Assembly: GCA_015501055.1 (NCBI GenBank)
Contig: JADNYV010000034.1
Coordinates: 62,001-126,000, forward strand
Length of the DNA: 64,000 bases
Source of the DNA: Mucidula mucida
Taxonomy: Eukaryota; Basidiomycota; Agaricomycetes; Agaricales; Physalacriaceae
Direction: 5' to 3'
Shown here: piece by piece, positions 11,431 through 24,505 of the stretch
Layout: each line of letters opens with the position of its first letter
Numbering within the stretch: the stretch's first letter is position 1
Notes under the pieces: model-generated
Seen by the model: the letters and a program-made list of their open reading frames with translations, nothing else
What the model was told of the DNA's origin: nothing
The model's database searches: none
Program-made: the position numbers and the translations under genes

Positions 11431-12297
11431 TCACAGAAGACGGACGTAACACCCAGTATCACAATTTGAGGGCAGCAACGTCAGTAGCGAACCCGACGAC
11501 TTGGTGCGTATCCACTTGAGTTCAAGTAAGTGAGGCAGCACCCAAAGATGTATCTCACAACTTACCCTGAACGACTGTGCATCATCGAAACCTCTACGAC
11601 GAAAGCAGGGTTATTGGAGCACTCGAACGAAATGAGAACACTTGCTTACCTTCGAGTAACATCAACCAGCCATCGCCCGTGTGCAGTCTACAGGTTAAAA
11701 ATAGTCAGTCTACATCTGGGATTCAAGACGGCGGCGTACCTTTGTAGAAACCAAAGTCAGCCGAGATAAAGGACAAGGCATGTCTAGGGCGTGTAATCCG
11801 TCGTCCACATAGATGGCGGGATTCAGCCGGCGCGAAGCCAAACTGGTAGTATATCCGGCCGCCACAAAAGGCCCAAACTGGTATTTCATCGGCACGAAGC
11901 CAAATGATCTCCCAAGGTCTTCTAAATGGCGGGAACAAGCAGCGCACTGGTGAATATTAGGAAGAAAACGGATATGAATGAGTATCAGGGTGCAAGGAGG
12001 CGAGTGCAGCGTACCTTTGAGTCTTCCAAGGCGTTCCAACGCGTAGTCCTCTGAGGATGTCCAAGCGGAAAAGTGGTATAGTCAAGGGGGCACTCCGTCA
12101 GAAACAGGGCTATGTCAATGCTAAGCGTCATCCTAATCGAGACGTGCGGTACACGTACCGTGCTGCCTAAAATGCGGAAAGTAAGTGGGGGTGGTCATCC
12201 AAAGGACTTCAACGCACCAGGGTAAGCGTTCGATGATCACAGGTGTGTCTTCAAAGAGGAAAAGTCTGGCGTCAAAGAGCATTATGTGCCTGACCAT
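11431..12297 (-). CDS. Spliced gene of unknown function in Y (copy A)
   Basis: Six minus-strand exons join in one frame: 12159-12297, 12015-12109, 11740-11946, 11650-11687, 11566-11593 and 11431-11514. All introns are GT-AG and 46-78 nt long. From the ATG at 12297 this gives 196 aa, and the frame stays open upstream to a TAA near 12354, so earlier exons may exist. The protein is Trp-, Pro- and Arg-rich, has a CAAC motif and ends in a region containing GFDDAQSFRWIRTKSSG. I do not recognise the family. In the second Y copy the same exons remain in frame and the main difference is a 21-bp in-frame insertion, as expected of a translated gene. A diverged duplicate of the first exon lies upstream at about 12471-12545. 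Exon structure is fairly sure; start and function are unknown. Confidence 0.55.
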
Positions 12298-15200
12298 GTC
12301 CAGTCCAGTCAAGTCCCAGGCGCGATAGGAGATGAAGCGCGTCGAACACCATTAAGCCCAGCGCCTGTGTCGGTGATGAGCGCCTTCCCATAAGTTATCG
12401 GTGGCGCGCGTACCATGGAGGTCAGGACTACGAGAGGTAAGGGGGATGTTTGAGAAAAAGACTTCAACTCACCAAGCTAACTGTTTGAGGATCACAGCGC
12501 GTCGTTTAAAGAGGAGAATGGCGTCGAAAGAGCCCACCAGCAGCGTTGGAGTGGAGAGGGCGTGGCCTCAGTGGAAAATTGAAGCGCTATGAAGAGCGTC
12601 AACAAGCGCGTCGGTCAATCCTAGAGAAGAACGACTGACCAGAGTGATTGAAAGACAGCGCCGAGGGCGGGAGGCTAAGCACAGAATTGAGTCAACAAGG
12701 TGAGATGATGGTGGGAGGAAGAGACCGACCTGTGACCATCAACGAACCAAGCGGTCACGCTTTCGGCGCGTCCGCCATACAATGGCGACAATGTCGACAA
12801 CGATGACGAGAGGATCACTTCAGCAGGAGAGCAGGAGATCATGGAGAGATGGAACTAGAGATAGTATGAGAGAGAGAGAGAAGAGTGAATGAGACTGGGT
12901 GATGATGGTTTGGAGGATTCCTCGCCGCCTTTTATTGCTATTCCAAGCGTTCCAGGCTCCAATCAAGACGTAATGAAGGTCGGATAACCGGTAGCCGTGG
13001 CGAGAAATGCCCGTCTGATGCAAGAACTTTCGGAAGTTGTAAGGGATTATTCTGCCGCCACGCACGGCGGTTCCAGCATCCTACGCGAATTTGCTTTCCT
13101 GGGCGGGTAGCGACTGGGCAATCAGATAGTAACGAGACGCTTGAGCCAGAGTCTGAGATTATCAGATGCCATTGAAAGTGGTTAACAAAGAAACTTACCT
13201 CCTCCTCGAATGTGCATCCTCCGTCCTTTCCCGTCGTATGGATGCAAAGATTCCAATGTTCAAACTCCTGCGATCGCTCCAGGGAGGTACCCTGAGCACT
13301 TGATGGGAGCAATATGGAGCCGTTGTCAAATGAAAACTTATAGATCTCATTTCTTAGCGGAGATGCGCACCGCTTCGCGACGCGAAATGCACCGTTCTGA
13401 ACACGGAAAGACGTCGCCGTTTACGTCCTGATGGGGTATCACATGGTCAGCATGAAACTGAGGCGGTTGAACTATGGAAAAGGCACGAACCTGTTGGTGC
13501 CACATTCAATTTGGGTTTATGTTATTGACTTGTCGTCGGAAATGGCATCGAATTAAATGATAATAAGAGTCTAGAGACACTGCCATGCGACCGAAATTGC
13601 GGAGTTTGCCCGAAAAGTTCGTTTCCGCCAAAAGTGTCGGCGGGACGGAGGAGGAGGACGGTGTTGCACGTCATTTCCCCGCACCCGCGAGAGTCAAGAT
13701 AAGATTGCGAGAGCTCTGACATGTCACAGGGTCCCGGAAATCCTCGTGCTATCGATGCTCAGGGTCCTATGCGTCTGGCTGAGGCGTAGACGCGAAAGGC
13801 AGGCCAAAAGCGCGTACAGCACCATCGGAATTCGCATTACATAAGCCACAGAGCAATATACAAGTGAAATCAAGAAGATGAGAGTGTCCGGAGAGCTGGA
13901 GAGCGCGTAGACGCGTAGGTGTATGCGCTTCAAGATCGCAATGGTCGTAGTTCGTGGTCAAGTTCCGCCGATCACTTGACGCTGCCTGGGCTGGATCTGG
14001 TACTCGAAACATGATATTTCCCTGTCAATTCCGAGAGCACGGAACATCTGGAACGTTGTTCTAGCTTAGTATACCCGCTAGACGTGCGGAGGAAATATCT
14101 TGTGAATAACACGCAATATCCTCCTAGCGACACCACGGAAATCACTCCCAGGGTTCAGACTATCGATCGCACAGGTTGCTGGACTGCCCTGGATAACAGT
14201 TGTCAAGAAGTTTGCATTCGACGTTTTGGCAATACCGACTTTGTCGTAACATTGACATATGGTATATCGGCAAGTACGTCAATTTCTTTGAGTCTGGCTG
14301 TTTATCATGTTTTAGTACGAAACTCTACTATACTTTCTAGGCTGTCCTACTCGCACCTACTCGACTCAATGAGCTGTTATTTTCGGGTAGTAGTTTTGTA
14401 CACAAGCTCAAGTATGACTTTCTGCGGACTAACAACTTTCGTCACTTTCAATTCTTTCGGGCAGAGGGAATGTCAATAAGCTTCGTTGGTCGCGTATTCT
14501 ACAAGAAGGTATCTACGAAAACTCGTATTCTACACGCCCAAGCCCACTACAAGCCCGCCGCCACAAACATCAGCCATATTTATCCATCAAACATCTGCAC
14601 GGAGATGCAAATCAACCAATCACAGACAAGCAAAGCGGCGACGTAGTCGCCGCCAATACCGTCCTAAAAATGATTTAACGCCGGGAAGCGATCGAACGAA
14701 TCTGGAGCCACGAATGTTGTTGATCTCAATCTGAACATTGAGTACTGAGCTTGGCGAGCGCGGGGCAGGCAGACGAGGCGTCCATGCTATCATAGTATCA
14801 TCCGACATAGCGTGGAACGTCTATGTCCACCACAATCTGTGCAAAGTCAAAGCGTGGCGCAATTATCCTACCATTATGCTGTCCAAGCAGCAGTGAGAAG
14901 CCCGCAGCGCGGGCGCAGCGGCGAATAGCCGCTGGTCACTGCTGCCGTCATGTTAAGCCTGAGACAGGTTATTAGTCCAGGGCACATATCAGAAAACGAG
15001 TTCGCCGTTGGTTCACCAAATGCGAAATTACCGCTGAAGGATGCAAGATCCAGATCGCCATCAAAAGGTGCGACTCGCATCTACTACAATGCCGAGATGA
15101 GTGATAGCATTGGGAAATGGGTTCGTACCACATACCTTCTTGGAATGTAGGCAGGTTGAGCCTATTTCCATAGTTATTAGATCAGGATACGAAATTTACA

Positions 15201-17898
15201 TCAAAACGCACCTTTGTCTGGTCGCAAATTCACCAGGTAGACCCTGTTTGCGCCGCCTAGATTCAAGCAGTCAGAACGGCGCAGCGGGAGTAGGACAATT
15301 CGGGCAGCGGACAGAGCTTTGGAATATGCAAAGTGCTTGATATGTTTCCCGGCGCCAACAAATGGACATAGAGCTGTGTACGGCACAGTTCAATCGAGGC
15401 CGAACTTGTCAAATTGATGTGGGAAAGAGACGCAAAGATCAATGGGAAATTAGCACCTTTTCTCCAGATCCAAAAGCCCGGCCGGCGAGGCCATTTAGGC
15501 AAAGATGTTCAAGGACTCGTTTGCTGAAAGGCGAATATGCCAGGACGTGTGCATTCCCAGCAGCGGAAAGCAGTGAAGGCACCAATTGGGAGAAGAATGG
15601 GAAAATGCGCATATTTGTCTGAGCATGAAAGCCGGTCCGGCGAGGACACCAGACGCGTTGCTATAAAAAGAGCGCCGTATCCAGGGGCTTTTGGAGCATC
15701 TCAAGAAGGTGGTGCAGCCGCATCTGCGACACGAATCGCGAGCCTGCCAAGCTGCACATGAGGTCCAAGTTGAAGTACGGAAAGGAGAGAAATACCTCAC
15801 CAGAGTCGCCCTCTATACACTCAACTATGTCAGAGAAAAGCCTACAAAACGTACAAGGACGACACAGTTTTTCCAAAATCAAAAGCCTGCCCGGCAAGGG
15901 CATCCATTCCGCCACGGTTTTCAAAATTCCGACTCACGGATGTCCAAATGTCGTCAGACATGTTGTAAACGTGGATGAAGAGACGCCGACGCGTAGAGAT
16001 TCCAAAATCAAGTTTGCAGAGGTGGTGGTTGCGGTGAGAGTTTCAACTTCCTCATTGAGCGCGCGCTGTGATTGAGGACATCCTCAACCTGCAACCACGA
16101 TGTCGGTGCTGTCTTTGCACTCTGTAGCATCTGTGCGCCTCTAAACCTGGGCTGGTCAACTCTATGGGCTCATTGGAGACGAAATCTATGACTGACTGGG
16201 ATTTTCACGTTTGACTGAAGTTGGAGACGGCTGTCTGAGCTTCACGTCAAATAATTGAAGTACGACACACCTCCAGCCTTGCTCTAGGCCACGCTCTACT
16301 ACATCTCTGTGCCTCTGTACTCCCAGGATTCTGTCTCTGTGATTCTGGACGACCTGACAGTCTGTAAGTTTGCCTTGAAACGTTTCAGAAAGGCGTACCG
16401 TGAGGATCGCTGTATTCTGCACAATCGTAGACTGGCAACAAAGTGAACGTGGTTTCCTGGGAAGCGGCGTTCAACTCTGGGGAGGAGGGTAAGGAAGAGT
16501 GATGAGATTCTGAACTTGCCCGTGTTCTCTCTCGGCTATAGTTGGTAAGAATATTTTTCCACATTCGATCATCAAAGAAATTAACTGGTGCGTTTCCAAG
16601 TCCCATCAAATACTCGTGCAATATTATGGTGTCTCTTACTAGTTCTGTGCGACTTTATGAAGTGAATTCTTGAATGCACACCTGTCTCACCGTTGATAGC
16701 AACGCACTCGGAATAGGCGCTGTACGCCTGCCCGCTTTGAAATATTACGCGCCACGGCGGACTGTATTCAAGAATGGCAGGATCACCCCGTTAGTGGAGT
16801 CGAGGTGTGACTCGAATTACTATGGAACCCCGATTGACAAGCGGAGGAGGATTAGCCGACCAGGTATATAAGCCTGTCTTCCTTTCTGTCCTTGTCTTTC
16901 ATTTCTACACACCATGTCGTCGTGCTGCCTGTCCTCGTCACTGCTACCTCGGCTTCAGTCATCCTGGACGATGTGTTCCTTCAAGAATTGATGGCCTGAC
17001 CGTTGTGTATGTATGACCGACTTGTTATCTGCGGTTTGCGAAGGAACTTGATGTTGGACGTGTTCGCAATCCCTGGACTGGTTGTTGGGATGTTGTGTCA
17101 TCGAGTCTGTTTCGCCCGCCGTCGAGCGTTAAATGCCGTGCCGGTCCAGACAATGTACTGGTGAGTGTTTTGGCTTCAGTTCCGGTTCTCCATTTGATGT
17201 TCCCTCCAAGCTACTTATTCTGTGGGAGGGGGAAACAGTATTTTGGTGTTGTGCGTAAATATCTCTTGGTCCCCTCGTAAAGTGACTTATCCAATGTCCA
17301 CAGGTTTCTTGATTGGGACGTCGACGCTCTATGAAACTGTGCCCGGTCCCTGATCCTCCACTCGATATCTGTCAATCAACCCCGCGGGAGAGGACACTAA
17401 CGGCAGGCATCCTCATACCCGGACTGCGCTACGCCACATTTGACAGAGACGGCTGGATGCCTCACATGATACCTCACCCATGCTGGGATGGTGTACCCTT
17501 TTTTTTGTAGTCTCATTTGTAGTAGCTAGAATGCGCAATTATGAGAGTGTGTCTACATCACGTGACCGAAAAGAGTACGACTTCTGTTGTTTTTGCTCAG
17601 GGACGTCCGTAAAAGGCGTTTTATGCCTGAGCAATTGCCTTACATGGTGTATCTGCCCTGCTGTGAAATGTTGGCCGAAGGTGCCGCAAGAAAAAGATTC
17701 GAAGACAAGAATCTAATTATATCCCATGCGCCACGTACGAGAAGACACGATACATTCACTACTACCCACAAGAATCTAATTATATCCCATCCGTCATCCA
17801 CCGTTCCCCACGAGGATGCGCCCCCAAAGGAGCCGAAGAAGATGCACCCGAGAAGATGCGCCCGAGAAGACGCGTCAAAGAGGATGCGCGGCCGCCAC
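12298..17898. other. Remainder of Y copy A: no recognised genes
   Basis: About 5.6 kb with short open frames on both strands. Splice-compatible blocks occur, such as minus 13081-13396 (listed separately) and plus-strand 15758-16075, but none could be named. A TATATAAG box at 16864-16871 precedes an ATG at 16914 that opens only a 25-codon frame. At 17714-17795 the string AAGAATCTAATTATATCCCA occurs twice. The right end (17810-17898) is a purine-rich imperfect repeat. Confidence 0.45.
13081..13396 (-). CDS. Candidate 3' exons of an unknown gene in Y (copy A)
   Basis: An exon at 13199-13396 (66 codons, preceded by a GTGTTCAG acceptor) joins across a 100-nt GTAAGT...CAG intron to an 18-nt terminal exon at 13081-13098 ending in TAG. 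The translated piece contains KFSFDNGSILLPSSAQG and looks coding rather than random. No upstream exon was identified and no domain is recognised. The block is identical at 26179-26494 in the second Y copy. Confidence 0.3.
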
Positions 17899-18134
17899 GA
17901 GGAGGCTTCTGGTTCGAGTGGGTCTGTCTTCTCTTTGAGGTCGGGCGGGGTAGCTCTCTGCACCGGACTCGCGGTCTGAGTAGGCGAGGGCGTAGTAAAG
18001 CCTGGCAGCGGCATGCGCGACGCAGATGCTGAGCGTCGGGGGATCAAAGGGAGAGGACTGCCGGCGAGATTGGAATTGCGCGAGAAGGGATGGTCCATCG
18101 CTGCCTGGGACTGTGTAGTAATCGTCGCGATCAT
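17899..18134 (-). pseudogene. Truncated 5' stub of the PP1 regulatory subunit gene (copy B)
   Basis: The first ~75 codons of the gene at 2768-5118 are reproduced from the ATG at 18134 down to the X boundary at 17899. The frame then runs into Y and stops at 17640, which would give a 164-residue chimeric product without the RVxF motif or CBM21 domain. Compared with the intact gene there is a 12-bp in-frame deletion near 17965. Promoter and 5' UTR sequence are retained, so the stub could still be transcribed. Confidence 0.8.
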
Positions 18135-21100
18135 TTACGAGCTAGCGTTAATGAGTGTAATGAAGAAAAGCGGTAAGAGGAGACTCACTCGTCTGGGAAA
18201 CAGGGTGCGGCAAGACAGGAGTACGATAAGGAGTGGTATCCGCGGATGATATAGAGGAAGCAAGAGGAGGTGGTAATGAAACCCTATCTTAAATACAGTT
18301 CAACTCGAAGATGGTAGCTTGGATACCCACAAGATGCCCGGGCGATGACCTTGAGCGGTGTTTAGAGGCGACGATGGACCCAACAATATGGCAGGAAATT
18401 AAACGAAATATACTGAAAGAAATACCAGTCAGCGCCAGGACGACAAACAGGGAAGACGCGTACCGCAGTAAAAGCAAAAGTAAAAAATACCCGGATAAGA
18501 GAAAAAAAGGAATGGCCCGTCACGTCTGTTAATCACAGAGTCCGCCAGACGATATCGCCAGACATAGGTGGGTTCAGGTAAAGACTGGCCATTTCTAACC
18601 CAAGCCAGGCACGCGCACGTGCGGTCCATGACGCATTTTCCTCATCATTCGTCTACCCGATCACCTTCCTGCCAGACCGCCCAACCGGCATCATTCCCCC
18701 GTGTGTCGCCGTAGTTTATACAAGAATGTATCACAGCAGGTCCACCTCTAGCAACTGTTCATCTTGATACCCTCATTAGCGGCAACGAGTGAGACAGGCG
18801 GACCCGCTATCCGAACATTCCGATCTACCATCAGGGAGACTTTTAGCTCGCGACCGAATCAATTCTGCACGGTCTCGCTTCGTCTCATGTGACGCATACT
18901 CCTACATCAGGTAGTCCTCGAGCCTACCCCGAGACCGACCCAACCTTTGCCACTACGCGAGTCTCGTGACGTGTGCACAGTGACGCGCCCTTCGACAGGT
19001 ACTAGTAACTACTCGTCATTCGCTTCCTACTCCTATCCTCTACTTCGATACTTCTTTCTTCTACAAGACGCTTGAAACGCTCACACTCTGACTCTGACTT
19101 GGCACCTTACTTTTCGTGTCGAACCCTCAAACGCTGATCCTTTCCGCGCACACAGTCTTTCCTTCGAAAATTCGCTGGCGCGCGTAGTCAGGCCAACTTT
19201 CCGCTGCTCCTCTTCTCTTGTCCTTGTCTTACTTCGATGGTCGCACTCAGGAGCCTACACAGCGCATGGGCACAGCCTAATTCGATCGCTCGTTGGAGTA
19301 CCGCAGAGTGCTCAGCTTTGGCGGGGCCCGTTCATGTAACAGATCTCTTGCCCGCCCCACCAACGTGCCTTGAAGATGAGGGACGCGCCCTGTATCACCC
19401 TCGCACAAAAATAAATTGCATACTTCGTAATGTGTGGCCATACTCTAAGCGTATGGTCGTTTCGGGGCCCACTGACCCACTGCACTATGTACTGTCCGTT
19501 CTACGCTCCAAGTCAACACTGCACTCACCGACGGATTCGGATCGAATACGATTTTGACCGACTTTCAAGCGCCGTTTCGGTTTTTTTTGGTTGCTACGCT
19601 GTTTCTAATGGCTGACGATCTACATCCGCATCGAGGAAGAACCTACAAGAACGCTGTAGATTCGTGCGTCGTTTCTCTCGCGTCTCCTATTTGTCTTGTT
19701 CTCATGTGCTTGCCAGATCGTCTATTACACGACCATGTGCTTCAACAACAGTGTTTTCTGTCGCTTAGAAAACAGTGTGAGAATCTGAAGAATTTCTGAC
19801 GCCCATGCGATGCAGAGGTTTGCAGCGCCTGTTCTTTCATACCTTGGTGTGGATAGTGTTCTGCTGGCTCTGGCTTGAAGCCAGGCCAGCCGTGTTTAAG
19901 CCAAAGCCAGGCCAGGCCGTGAAGACGGCGTGAGAGAGCCTATGGCCTGGCTTCACATCCTGCGGGCCGTAAGCCAGCCTTCAGGCCATGGCTTTGGTGG
20001 CGTGCTGAAGTCAGCAAATGTTGAGGTATATACAGAACTCACATACCTTTCTATTACTTGTGCTGACTCTTCATGCCAATCTTGATCTCTATCCGCATCT
20101 GTAGTGCCCAAGACAGTTGGTTCTGTCAACCTGGTCAGGTCCGATATCTGATGACTTGGACATTCAACACAAATTTTTAATTGTTCTATGCACGGGCAAT
20201 GGTATTTTCTCAAGGTAGACATCACCCAGGTTTATTCCCCTCAAGACAACAAAATTGGGCGCGCGCTTGCGCCTGCCGCATCCCGCCGCCATCCCGCCCT
20301 AAGCCACGGCTCAGGCCAGAGCCAGGCCAGAGCCGGCCGTGAGTCACGGCTCCGGCGCCAGTCTGTTTATTGTACTAGCCGCTCTACGCTCTAAAGCAAC
20401 ACCGATTCGGCCTCTGACCGCGCGTTGTGACGTTGTCGTTTGCTGCACATAACTTGTCTGTTTTCGAATTTCAAAAATGAGGCCGGCTGACGATCTACAT
20501 CCTCGTCGAGGAAGCAAAGAATCAGACACAACACTTCGCGTCTCCTATTTGTCGTGTCCTCATGTGCTAGTTCCGGCGTCCTTACCACCAACGCCAGTCG
20601 AAGTATTACGCACGCACCCACTGAACCCCACCAAAAGATGTTTACGCTCTACGCTCTAAACCGACTCACTGGCCGACTGATTTGGGCCTCTGACCGCCGT
20701 TTAAGCGTGTTGTGACGCTGCACATGGCTTGTCTGTTAACAACCGGGTGACGATCTACATCCGCATCGAGGAAGCACACTACGTTGATGGTTTCTCTTTT
20801 TCATCTCCTATCCTCACGTGCTATCGTTGAAGCTGAAAGCGTTCCTCTCATGAATATCGAAATGGAAAGACGTTGCCAAGATTTGAATCCTGGTCAAGTA
20901 TCTCGAGTTTTATTCCACCAACGCCGGTGGAAGGAAGTACTTGTACCCACACAAGTCCCGTGTGGTATTGACAGGGCATGGGACATTTCTCGTACGAGAC
21001 TTTCCTCGCATTCTGACCTCCAAAACACTCCTCGTGACCGTTGTGATGTACAACGAGTCTTCTTTATGTCCATTGGTGTCATGCATCCCAAAGTCCGACT

Positions 21101-22928
21101 TCCTCAAAGTCTCTTGCTTCCCAACCTTGTCAGTACTCACTTCTGTTCTATTCGTCAATGAGTCAACCCCGAACTTCACTGTCTACCCGGTATACCAAAC
21201 GGTCCGCGCCATTGAGTACATCTACTCGCGTGAAAATTCCGCTAATCTTTTGTCAAAAATCCAACAGGCCTTCAAGTTTGAAATCAACGCTCATCATCGT
21301 GTCAACAACAAAGTCCCCCGCTGTATGCCATCCCGCTGCTGGCTGAAATTCAGTAAAGCCAAGAAGAATACCAAAATATCTCTTATCGCTCCGACGGTCC
21401 GTCCGGGATTTTCGTCACTGCGATATCCTGAGGGTCGTCCTACAACGAGTACTACGATGTCGGCATTCGCGCACCCTGTGCTTGCGGTTCAACCCTCCGT
21501 GTGATCTTCAAGAACCAAGTTCAATGAATAGCGGATGTTTTCCGCGCAATGATAACGAAGCACGCACTACTACGCCACCACGATAGGAAGAATACGCGTC
21601 TCCTTTCAGAATTCAGCCCACAATTTTTGTTCTGAAATGTTCGTGGCGCGCCGATGTCTTGTGCCATGTGGGTCTTGGCCAGCTCGTGATGGCAACCCGT
21701 AGATCGCCAATATGAAGCTGTTATTTACAGTATTGCATTGTGTGTCGTGTGCACGCCACCATCTTATTTGGGCTCTAGAATCCTTGGGCGCGCACACACA
21801 AAAATAGGCAGAGCAATGGTAAATCACTGAACGGGGCGCCGTGTACGTTTTAGATTAAAGTTCAGATCTTGGGGTACACTTTACAATCAGTTCAAGCGCC
21901 TATCTACTCAGTAGGAAGTCGACGTCTCACAACCGGCCCGGGTATGAGGACTTGGAACTATACGTACTTCTACTCTATTGGTCCACTTTCGAATGAATAC
22001 CCCAGCTAGTCTCCTTCGAAACCTGCTAGATTGGATGATTGAGAAGACAAGACTCGTGCAGTTCATCTCAGCTCGCAGGTTTCGCGGGTCCATCATAACA
22101 CATTGGCATTGTCTCTGGAAATCGGAGATCTTTCAGGTGTCTAGGATGCATCTCTCATTTCATCTACTAGCACTGTCTCGTCCTGCGATTCGGATGAACG
22201 TGGTCGCGTCGTCGCAGGAGAGTCTCTTCCGGTCTCTAATCAGAGGATGGGAAACACTCATACCAGCCTCAAGAAGTAGTAGCTCCCCAAGAGATAGGTA
22301 AGTAGCCCTACTTCACGGAAATCCTGCTCACACTCTCCTGTGAATATACCCACGGGATCTGCTATCTGATCATATCAAAGGATATCTTACGGTAGTACAT
22401 CATGGCTTCTCGAGTTGAAGTGCACCGCGCCCCGTGAGTTGACGAAATCCCCTTCCACTTTTAGCGCAAACGCCTCGTTCCTGGAACAAAAGAAGCACCA
22501 AGAAGGAACTGCAACGGGATTTACTGTCTATCGAAGCCAGCGAAACAAGCCATAGAAGATCAGGTGATCGTAGGTCTTCCTGATCGGTTACAATGAGAAT
22601 GGCAGCCATTTGAACTGGGCAAAGATGGAGTCAACGACAATGCTAGCTATAGATACAGTAATATGCTATTAATGAATTTATGATAACGGATGTAAAACAA
22701 TACAGTATACACACATGACAAGCTCACACCCTCGGATAAATTTTCCGGAACTCCCTGTGGCATTTTCGTGATCTGCAATTTCGTCCACGAACAGAAAATG
22801 AAGAGGAAAGATCACCCCCGACATCACCGCGGATATACAGATGCCCGAGTACCCGAGCTGCCCACGGTGCGCGCCGCTAGTCGGAAAAAATCCAAAACAA
22901 CATCGCTGTTTGCGATACAGCGGAATTA
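18135..22928. other. Spacer inside X copy B, no confident gene
   Basis: Equivalent of 5119-9862. The three diverged repeat blocks recur near 19617, 20487 and 20752, and the AAGCCAGGCC-rich stretches near 19870-20000 and 20290-20360. The open frame seen in copy C is broken here by an insertion near 21095 (TCCGACTTCCTCAAA). Confidence 0.5.
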
Positions 22929-24119
22929 CTACCGCCGAATACGTTGTCGCTCTTGCTCCACCTTCTTAGCATGCTCGCCTAAGATCCATATCAGCACTCT
23001 CGTACATCAACGAAACACGGGTCGCTTACCCGCTATGGGGAAGAACGCGCTCATCACTCTCATGGCGTTACATATCACATCCAGCTCCCCCTCCGCAACC
23101 GCAATGACATTGGAATACGCAGCAGGACCTCCTGGCGCTTCCGCCGCCAGGCTTATCGTCCTCATGTACGCCTTCGCGACGCAGGTCCATGCCGCCTGAG
23201 AATGAATCCACGTTAATACATCACAATGACAAGAAAACGTTTCACGCTTACGCTTAGAGTAGGGTCAAGAAACTCATAGTCCGCATCACTAAGTTGACGA
23301 ATGAGGGACAATACCGTCCTCATCGCTTTAGTCGTTTCCTCCTCGTTGATGTCCTTGTACAAATGTATCACCGTGACGTTGGCAGCGGTATGAATGGCGA
23401 ACAAGTCGGCATCGATGAACGGAGCTTGGATGCGCCATGGCTCGAATCCGACGAACATGGGCAACGAGCTCGACAACCGTTTTAATGCGATCACTGCAGT
23501 CGAATGTTGCCCCCAGTAATCGTCGTCCTTGATTGCATCTATACAAGACAACGTTGTTAACCGTTTTGAATTGGTTTCTGGAATCACTGATGAACGTACT
23601 ACTACTCAATCGCCCCGATCGTTCCAACAACGCCACAGCCTTTGCTCTAAGCGCTGGGATGTATTTGGACGGTTCCTAAGGAAGAACACACTGGTAAGTC
23701 CGGATATCCGGCCCAGAGAGAAACAGACTCACGACATTATCCTGGGGCAATGGCATCGGCCACGGAGTCTTGATTCGTGCGTGATTACTGTCCCCGTCAG
23801 GAAGAGCCAGCGGTAGCCCATTCGCTATAGTCCAGCAACGATCCACAATAAACACCTGCCAGAACGCTGAGATTCTATTGCGCGTCTCCTCCATAGTCCG
23901 GGGCGGCGCAATGGGAATCGGCGTAGCCTGGGGATGCGCTACCCTTCGCCACCGAACTGCGCTGACATCTGATGCAAACCCAGGCCAACGGCAAGTCGCG
24001 CTGCAGAGAACGCATGACAGTACCCTTCAAGGAAGCGACAGTTGATGTAGAGGTACACGGCGAGCAGGCACGAGGCTTCGATGATATCAACCAGACGATC
24101 CGAGGTGTCGAGCGCTGCC
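22929..24119 (-). pseudogene. 5'-truncated copy of the Zn2Cys6 transcription factor gene (copy B)
   Basis: The same 3' exons as in copy A, ending at the stop codon at 22929-22931 and broken within exon 4 at 24119. A 5-nt net insertion at 23941-23951, relative to copy A, throws exon 4 out of frame and creates an early stop. No DNA-binding domain is present. Confidence 0.83.
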
Positions 24120-24505
24120 CGAGACAAAAAAAAAAAAAAAAAAAACTCACCGACATGTAGGCGATGGCGGTCATCGTATATGTAGTCTATGTAATAAATG
24201 TAACTTGTACCATACCGTACAATGCCTCAAATCCGTTACTTTCGACGCGGCGACTAAGACTGATGTGAAAAGCAACGATTCATCTGAAAATTTTAGCAGA
24301 GAGCGCGCAGGCGCTACAGACACATTTGGATCTAGCGGACACAGTGAGTACCTTTGAGTGGCGGAACAAGTTCAGCACTCACAAAAACATGACGCATAGA
24401 GGTGATGAGGTACATGACAAAGGCACGAGCTTCTCTCCTTTGCCCAATGTCAATATTCATCCACCGGTTTCTGCTATTACTGTAAGCTGAAGATACAAGT
24501 CAAAA

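Larger units (their letters stand above)
11049..17898. repeat. Segment Y, copy A (6.85 kb, between X copies)
   Basis: Y lies between X-A and X-B and recurs at 24120-31339. It is absent after X-C, where the transcription factor gene continues instead. Its left end is a CGAGAC plus A17 tract; its right end is a block of imperfect GAGGATGCG/GAAGATGCG repeats ending in GCGGCCGCCAC. From about 12100 to 16640 the two Y copies are almost identical apart from a few SNPs. I saw no terminal repeats, transposase, reverse transcriptase or tyrosine recombinase in it. Confidence 0.88.
17899..24119. repeat. Segment X, copy B
   Basis: Second copy of X, same orientation, 13,028 bp downstream of copy A at its left end. 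It is joined on the left to the end of Y-A through a GCGGCCGCCAC sequence and on the right to Y-B through the poly-A junction. It differs from copy A by many SNPs and indels, most densely at 18950-22850. Confidence 0.93.

Noticed and set aside
11740..11946. YVDD in the unknown Y gene as a reverse transcriptase motif
   Set aside because: No other reverse transcriptase motif is nearby, the surrounding sequence is unlike any polymerase, and the gene is spliced. I take it as coincidence.
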